A stretch of 64,000 nucleotides of DNA from Isoetes taiwanensis (Eukaryota; Streptophyta; Lycopodiopsida; Isoetales; Isoetaceae), in the NCBI GenBank assembly GCA_021234155.1, contig JAJEKV010000049.1, forward strand, positions 2,075,487 to 2,139,486. Reading direction: 5' to 3'. Position 1 is the stretch's first letter; each line of letters opens with the position of its first letter. Made by a program: the position numbers and the translations under genes. A model generated the notes under the pieces. That model saw only the letters and a program-made list of their open reading frames with translations, ran no database searches and was not told where the DNA came from. Positions 57,200-64,000 of the stretch are shown here, piece by piece.

Positions 57200-60100
57200 T
57201 GTGTATTCTGGATTTACTTCCGCTCTAAATTGAATCTATTTGCATTTTACAATTGCATTCTCAGGATATGATGATGCTTAAGTTTACATAAATATATTTT
57301 TTAAATTCAGACACAAAGTGTGAAAAATTGAACTCCTTTATTCAAATAATTACATGTCAAAGAATGCAATATATAAGACTAAAGTAACAATAAAAGTGAT
57401 TCTGTTTTGTTTGATCTCTTCTTGAGACATCTATAAAAACAAATCAAGAACTCCATCAATAAATAATTGTCGATTCTAGAATGGGACTCGCATGAAACCA
57501 ACAAACCGCCCGAATACCAAAGGACTTCCTTAACAAACTAGGATCGAGGACGAAGGTCACAGGATGAAGGCTAAAGGCCGAGAACGGACAGCATGAAAGA
57601 AACGCCAAATTGGCCAAACCAGGCAGGAAGAAGCCCCTCCCCTGCCTGGAAACAATTCAAAGACAATAAGGTACTGCTGAGAGAGAAGAGGAACTTGCTT
57701 CTCATTCATCTCAGCAGATTTTCTACAATGGTGGATAGTGGGTAGCCGCACACATGCGAACTACCCATAAAAAATAAAGGGAAAATCCAATTATATCATT
57801 TGGACCCCAACAAAATACAATGCTAATAGAGACTGGGCTAGTGTACCTGTCGAAAGCTTATCACCGGGATTAAAAAACCCCGCCCTTTCGGGTTTTCGAG
57901 GAAAAACCCTAGTGATAAGCCTTCGGCAAGGGGCTTGGACAAACGTAAGGCATAAAAATCGCTCCCAAAACCCACGAATGGAAAAGTCGAAACAGATGCC
58001 GCTCGCTAACCTGTACCTGCACATCACCAACAAAACAACAAGACAAACCAAACCTCCCAGAGTGGAGGGGCTGATTACGCGCGTGCCACGCGATAAAAAT
58101 ACAATAACAAAGAAGGGGGGGAGGGTGGGTTCAAAGACAATAAGGTACTGCCGAGAGAGAAGAGGAAGCGCCGATGAGAAGTCGAAGCAGAAACGCGCCT
58201 AAAATAGCGAACTCCCAACCAGAACGGGCATGCGCCGCCCGCATGCATGCAAAACATGCATGCTCGTCCCATTCTAGAATGGCGATCCGATGTCTCGGAT
58301 CGATGGGACGCTATTGGCAAGCAAAGGACTATCTTAAACATTCTTGCACCCTTGAAGCTTTCACAATTCTAAGGAGTCGTATACACCAGCTCCTAACTTT
58401 AACCTGACCCTACAATAGATAGATGACTAACTTTAACCTGACCCTACAATAAATAAATGAAATAATTCTCTCGGAAGGATGACATTCCTAGAGCTCCTTC
58501 ACATTCAAGATGGAAACAAATAGAAGCAATAGTAGACTTACTTGCTTAAAGAGAGCGACAGTTTGAGCCATGGCAGAGAATGAAAAAGGGAGAAGAAATT
58601 GTTTGCATTTAGATTCAAATTTTTAAGAGTAATTATTGGCTCCCACTCTTCAATAATTACTCGCCAAGCATGTTTGAAGTTGAATCTTAATTAGCTCAAA
58701 TCCATCCTTCAACATACAAAATCAGTATCTTTGGCCTCTAGCATCTTTAGCGTTGAGAATCCACGAAAAATAGCAGGCACAACACTATCTAGCAAAAATG
58801 AAGTGGACCACAATTAATTACTCACATTTTATGATTCGCAACTACTTTGCTAGGGCATGCAGGTACAAGGCATGCTGACTTCTATAATAGTTATGACATT
58901 AATAAATGACATAAAGGTAGTGAATCTTGCCTGCAAAGCTCCTCATCAAATGTTGCATATAAGATGTGTCCCTTTCTGCATCTTGCAGTAGAAATCAAGA
59001 AGAACCGTCTATCATTTTGGAAATGTTCCTACAAAAGAATTAAAACATCCCGAATGTAATTTTATTGCAAACAAATGATGCTTTTCGACAAACTTCTACC
59101 GTGGGCTCACAAACATGTGAAATATGCAAAACATAGCATGATTAAGATGCAAAAAGCTAACTAAACAAAAGCTAGATAAAAAATACAATTAGGCATAACC
59201 TAGGACTCATTTCACTTGAAAGCAAATGATCTAAAATAAAAACAAGGTTTATTAAACTTAAAAGACCAAACTGTGGATCCTAACTAGTGGGTTGCCAACT
59301 AATCCTATACATACCTATGATTTCGTATCATTAAAGACAACTGATACAGGAACACAAAGGTCATGTTTGCCATTCAAACATGAACACAGATGTTCTTTCA
59401 GAAAACAAATCTTCTAAGTTCTGATAACGCAAACACGACCATGGAAATATATATGTTTTATAAGAAAGCATGACTCAAAACCTAAGTTGTACATTATTTA
59501 GAATGCTTTTAGATCTGATTTGGAGCCTCTCCCAATGCGAACACCAGCAAAATCAGAATTTATAGTTGTCATTTCCAGACAATTTAACAGGAAGAAGAGC
59601 AATCTTGTTATAATCACAAAGAATCATCAACATCCTTCATACCTGCCACTGCTTTAAATACAGCATATGTCAAAGGGCTTATAGTCCGCAGTCTAACCCA
59701 GTAGTAGATCCGTTACATTTTGTCCCATCTATATTTTTTGCACATGCTTAGAACCGGTAAGCTTCACCTAAAGCTTTAAATGAGCCATTTACAAGCTAGA
59801 GCTTTATCTAGGAAAGTCGATGTAGGGCATTAAATCATTGCGGCCATGAACTCCAGAGCTAACTACATGGAAAGCATCGCTGGGTTGAGAGCTCTAGATG
59901 CAAATGAAAATGCATGATCAACGTGTTGCCAGTATGTTTTGGCCTTACAGTATACGCGGTTAAAAATATGTGGCAATGTGGAGCCGGCACATCCAGATAC
60001 ACAAGCCGAACTTGATTTATAGAAGTATCTTTGCTGGAAGATCGAAGAGTCCTCAAGATTTTGTAATAGATCCATGTGTTTGCCAGAGAATAAGCATTGT

Positions 60101-60900
60101 GAAAACCTCCCCAAACATATCAAGAACAGCAACAAGTCGAAGCTTCCACAGGTCGGCTGCTTGAGCGCCAAAATTGTGCATCTACAAGCCCTAAACAAAT
60201 TTTAGGTTACAGAACCATTCCTATATCTTACCATTAGAAATTTATTTCTATTGGAATTTTTTTCCACGTATATGGAATATTATTTATCCAAATAACCCAT
60301 TTAACCTCAATTTGCAAATAAAATGGCAATCAACCTTAGACCGCAGGTTGCAATATATCAAGATCCCACCGTTGCAAACCATTGGATTAAGATGAATTAA
60401 ATTAAAGAACTTTCTAGGCCTGGAGGTTATCATGATAATCCTCTAGTCCTGGATGTTGACATGATAATCTATAGAATATTCGGTATTCTGCCCTTTCTGC
60501 TGAGCGAGCATGGAGAATGCTCCATCCAGTTCTCGGTTTCATGAGATTAACGGGGGATTCTACAAATATTACATCTCCAGGTAATTTCGTTCTTCACATG
60601 GCATATAGCAGCCTTTTTTTCACCCTTAATCTAAAATTTCGGTACTCTGTTTCGGTCTGTGGGTCTCAGAATTACTTCTGCATATAATTTTGTTCTTCCC
60701 AATGGCATCTGGCAGAGTTTAAATCACCGTTAATCTGGAATTTTGGTACCGTGTTTCGGCCTGTGGGTCTTAATATTGCTTGTGCAGCTTGGGTACTCCG
60801 TCATTCTCTGCTTAAACTTCCATATTGAACAACAAATCTAAAGAAATACCCGTTGATTTGGAAAAGAAACAAAGAAAAGAAGCTGCATTCTTGCTGTTTG
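57200..60900. other. Intergenic sequence with a foldback, no gene seen
   Basis: Includes a foldback at 57,856-57,920 and a GC-rich patch at 57,900-58,330. A short duplication of TAACTTTAACCTGACCCTAC lies at about 58,394 and 58,429. A roughly 117-bp imperfect tandem pair at about 60,570-60,790 contains TTTCGG(T/C)CTGTGGGTCT twice. No coding region is convincing. Confidence 0.4.
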
Positions 60901-62050
60901 AAGCTCGAGACTAATTGATTTTGTACAAAACCAAAAACAGGAGAGCCGGGACTGATTAATCTTATGTAGAACCAAGGGACCCTGTGATTAGTGCTTTATA
61001 GAACAAAAAACAGAGGAGTGTACAGCAATCTGAGGTATCGTGGACCTGCCAAAAGAGGGCTTGACACCATGACTGGCCACCAGAAGGAAAACTCGGCTTT
61101 AGATCTTCAAAACAACTCTATGCAGTTGGAGATGGCGGACCTAGACCTTTTCCTGTTAGACAAAACCATAGTAATACGTCTGGTAGAGATGGCAACTTGA
61201 TAAATTGCTCACCTGTGGTTTAAGGGAGGTCAACTCCTCTCTCGCAGATTATGGGAACAAACCCTCTCAGTCTGCCGGCCTCGAGGGTTCATTCCCCATA
61301 ATCTGTTCAAGAATATCAACTGTGATTTTCAAGCTCACAAGAGAATTCTTGAGAAAGCCCTAAGGCAATTTGCGTATTTAAGGCCTAGAATCCAAAGGCC
61401 ACAGCATATTATTTACATTAACTCAAAGGATCATTCAAGTTAATGACTTGAATGATAGGACCATTCAAGTTTCTATATAAAAGGGCCAACTAGTCATATG
61501 AATACCCACTGTCAACACCAAGAAAATCGATCTGACGCTATGGCTGACGCTAATAACTCTTTTCTCTTGTAATGGAGGACTTAGTTAGTGACGGGGTAGA
61601 TTGTAATCTACTGGTGATTTATTCTTGCATCGCCTTTAGATTTTCAACATCCATATTGGCAAGTACTCGATCCATGACCTCGGAGCTAGGGGTAACGATG
61701 GACACCCCTATGGACGCCCTCTTGCTTTCGCTTGTTGTCCCATCAATATGGAGGGGGAAATTTTTACTCATTACTATTACTCTACTATTAGCACAAATTA
61801 ACACCATTTGTAATAATTATTTCCCTGAAAGGTACATCAAGGAGTCCCAACAAATGGCAAATAGACATCAACAAGTTCCAGACACTGTTACATTTGTATC
61901 ATACAAAAATATTTGTTACAATAAAGTTTGCAATACGTACAAGCATTGAGAGATACATATTCCTAATGTCTAACTTGCACCCTTCACGTAGAAACCTATA
62001 TAAAGGACATTATAGTCATAGTCCTATCTATGGGGATAAAATAATCTGAG
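60900..62050. other. No recognised gene
   Basis: Short frames at 60,991-61,200 and 61,572-61,949 have no recognisable motif. CTGACGCTATGGCTGACGCT at about 61,530 is one more copy of the dispersed GACTCTA/CTGACGC repeat words. Confidence 0.35.
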
Positions 62051-62099
62051 CATATTAATGGCCAGCCACGCCATCGAAATGAGAACACTATCCTGGCTT

Positions 62100-62400
62100 C
62101 CAAAAATCACGTCGTCTCCACAAGAACACAAGCCGTCATTGAAATGATGAACTCAACAAAGAACTATCTCACGCCTTTCAATTCTGGAGATAATATTGCC
62201 AGCATTATGGCAATCATTGCACATTCTCAAGCTTTTGGTCACACGAAGTGTGTGGCCTTGTGGAGTGTGAAGCAACCCAAAAGCAATGGCCAGTTTCTCA
62301 GCATGGCCACGCAATGCAGTCTTTTTCTCATTATCAGATAAAGGTCTCCATACAAGGTCGACATTTGGTGGGCGTCCGTATATGGAATCCGGGATCCGGT
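62100..62400 (-). pseudogene. DYW-domain fragment of a PPR editing factor
   Basis: The frame contains RPLSDNEKKTALRGHAEKLA, IAFGLLHTPQGHTLRVTKSL and RMCNDCHNAGNIISRIERRE. These are the HxE zinc/catalytic motif and CxxC of the DYW cytidine-deaminase domain used in organellar C-to-U editing. A stop (IVLC-stop-VHHF) precedes the C-terminal NDGLCSCGDD, where the usual final DYW is lost. No PPR repeats are attached upstream, so this is a non-functional fragment of about 110 codons. Confidence 0.8.
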
Positions 62401-62421
62401 GTTTCTGGACAATTTGCCTCC

Positions 62422-62447
62422 GGTGTTTCTGGACGTCCAGAAACACC
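62422..62447. repeat. 26-bp perfect palindrome
   Basis: GGTGTTTCTGGAC is followed directly by its reverse complement. One further copy of GGTGTTTCTGGAC lies about 23 bp upstream, so the arm is also directly repeated. Confidence 0.95.
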
Positions 62448-62925
62448 CAATGCATGCCCATCCGCTGGTCAATGGATGCATCGATGCCCAGGACGCCCGA
62501 TGATCCATGCATCCCGGCCATCTTGAACCGCGTGGTTTTTTGTCCTAAAATACCACTGCTGTTTTTTTAAGGCAGTTGGACAGTTGGACGTGACACTTTT
62601 TTTGACTTGTAACTGTGGCAGTGTCCCCTGTACTTGTTTGTACAGGTGCATTTAATGAATGTGATGGTGATATTTCCATCCCAAGGTTGGTGGGGTGTTT
62701 CCGGCCCAATTCAAATGAAATTGGGGGATCTTTGCTGTTACCACAGAAACCAGTCCGGCGGCCCTATTCGAAAGATCCATTAAAACGCCTGGATTCGGGC
62801 CAGGCATGGAGGCAGAGGATAATGGCATCGAGGTAGAACAGGCAAGGTTATATAGAGCTTGACATTGGGTTTAGTTTTAGCAGTGTGCCAAATCTTTGTA
62901 ACTTAGTAATTTTTGTCTTCCAGAC

Positions 62926-64000
62926 TCTTTTGCATCTTCCGGTTCAAGATCCCCCCATCGGTGTATTTTCGAGACTGCAATTGCAATGGGAGATAGAGCA
63001 GCATTCTGTTGTGCAAGTAACCTACCCTGGACACCAAACTATTCCAGTGCATGCATGCTATATCTCCACAAACAGGGTGCAAGATTTCGTGGAAGGGGAG
63101 CAGAATTTGCCAGGGTGCAACACCAACTTCAGGAAGCATGGATCTCGGGGTAGAGAAGAGGGATCTGCCAAGAAAAGAGTCGACCAAAATGCCCACCTTA
63201 AAATAACCAAGTAAGTGAATTGACTTGTCATTTAGTTTCATTTGGATTCATGGAATTTCAAGTGAAGTGAACCGGGAACTGTTATTTCTCAGCTGTAACT
63301 TAGCTTTATTATTGAGACTTATTGCTTAGGTTTGTAACTGAACAACTATTTCTCAATTGTAGCTACTGGTGCAGCTATGGCCCTGAAGATTATCGTGAAC
63401 GTTCTCGGGAGGTCAAAGATAAAACAACCCGAGCTCTAATTGCTGAAGAAAAGAAGAAGAATCCTTCCTACTCAAGGAGACATAGAAGAGGAATGAGTAT
63501 TCGGCGAGGTTGCAGGTGCCACTTTCAGGTGAAGCAGTTGTATTTGAGGCCTGAGATATGTAAAATTACATACTATGAGATGAGGCACATTGATAATGAA
63601 GAGAAAGTCTGCCATGGATTTGAGGATCCCCAATGTGCAAGAACAAGGCATGATGTAGCTCCATGGCTATCAAAGGGTAAAAAGGCTTGACAGTTGCTCC
63701 ATAACCACACTCCCCAAGAGGTCTTCCGTCAACACGAGGAACAATGGGAGATAGAAAAGAGGATGGATCCCAATGCCCCCAAGAACAGAGATGCATTCTT
63801 AGCCATGGATGATTTATATAATTTGTCCCGCAAGCTGGCTGCTGACACGTGGATGCTGCATAAGAATGTGGCCACAAGTGTTAGGATGTGGGTTGATTTA
63901 CATCCAGAATATGTGTTCATGTATCAGGAGGGAGTCCCTTTCACATTGGGCATCATCACACCGTTCCAAATGAAGATCCTGTTAGAGCATGGAAGGGGGA
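62926..64000 (+). pseudogene. MULE-like transposase gene, runs off the window
   Basis: An upstream exon ends at about 63,210 (QDFVEGEQNLPGCNTNFRKH, with a GTAAGT donor). The next exon starts at about 63,363 (YWCSYGPEDYRERSREV) and encodes a Cys/His-rich DNA-binding-type region, RRGCRCHFQVKQLYLRPEIC then YYEMRHIDNEEKVCHG. After an in-frame TGA at 63,688 the same frame stays open to the window end: FLAMDDLYNLSRKLAADTWM, VRMWVDLHPEYVFMYQEGVP, FTLGIITPFQMKILLEHGRG. The last block resembles the start of a MULE-type transposase domain (VPFTLGIQT.WQ). The TGA fits a TGG mutation. The catalytic part would lie beyond 64,000. Confidence 0.5.

Overview
This window is plant nuclear DNA. It contains a spliced plant-type STK16/PK3 protein kinase, plant organellar PPR and DYW fragments, En/Spm (CACTA) DNA transposons, Ty1/copia elements and many LINE fragments. 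Low gene density, short host genes, long intergenic stretches and layers of nested transposons suggest a large, repeat-rich genome. A fern or another seed-free land plant is my best guess. That is an inference; no single marker in the sequence proves it.

Layout. 1-2,900: a complete six-exon kinase gene on the minus strand. 2,900-6,900: a PPR fragment cut by a LINE 3' end, then a degenerate GACTCTA-type satellite. 6,870-13,000: a CACTA transposase (TNP2) C-terminal piece, a CACTA-like terminus, and a minus-strand mosaic of broken host genes (HYOU1/HSP70-17-like, insulin-degrading-enzyme-like, LACS8/9-like). 13,340-24,650: TNP2 N-terminal remnants and a copia remnant lying in a 3.4-kb block that occurs twice. 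The two copies flank a LINE-like retroposon, which itself carries a solo LTR with a 5-bp target duplication. The second copy has a further TTCC-tailed insertion. 24,650-28,100: nested LINE fragments. 28,400-38,841: a full-length CACTA transposon with matching terminal repeats and a 3-bp CAA target duplication. It holds an ORF1-type gene on the minus strand, with four tandem 45-nt-class mini-exons, and a decayed TNP2 on the plus strand, one intron of which has filled with satellites. 39,289-44,055: a Ty1/copia element on the minus strand with one full LTR and one truncated LTR. 44,100-45,450: LINE pieces. 47,303-47,641: an intact uL18-type ribosomal protein gene. 47,650-62,150: mostly non-coding sequence with an L1-like endonuclease relic, more GAGTC repeats, a Helitron-like 3' end and small tandem repeats. 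62,000-64,000: a decayed DYW fragment and the start of a MULE-like transposase gene that runs off the window.

Only the kinase and the uL18 gene look like intact host genes. The rest is transposon biology. The strongest points are the LINE flanked by apparent 3.4-kb direct repeats, the mini-exon array in the CACTA ORF1 gene, covariation in the 3' hairpin of a TTCC-tailed LINE family, and the cluster of three host-gene fragments beside a CACTA-like end. Exon boundaries were read by eye from GT/AG signals and reading-frame continuity. Family names come from remembered conserved motifs, not from a database search.
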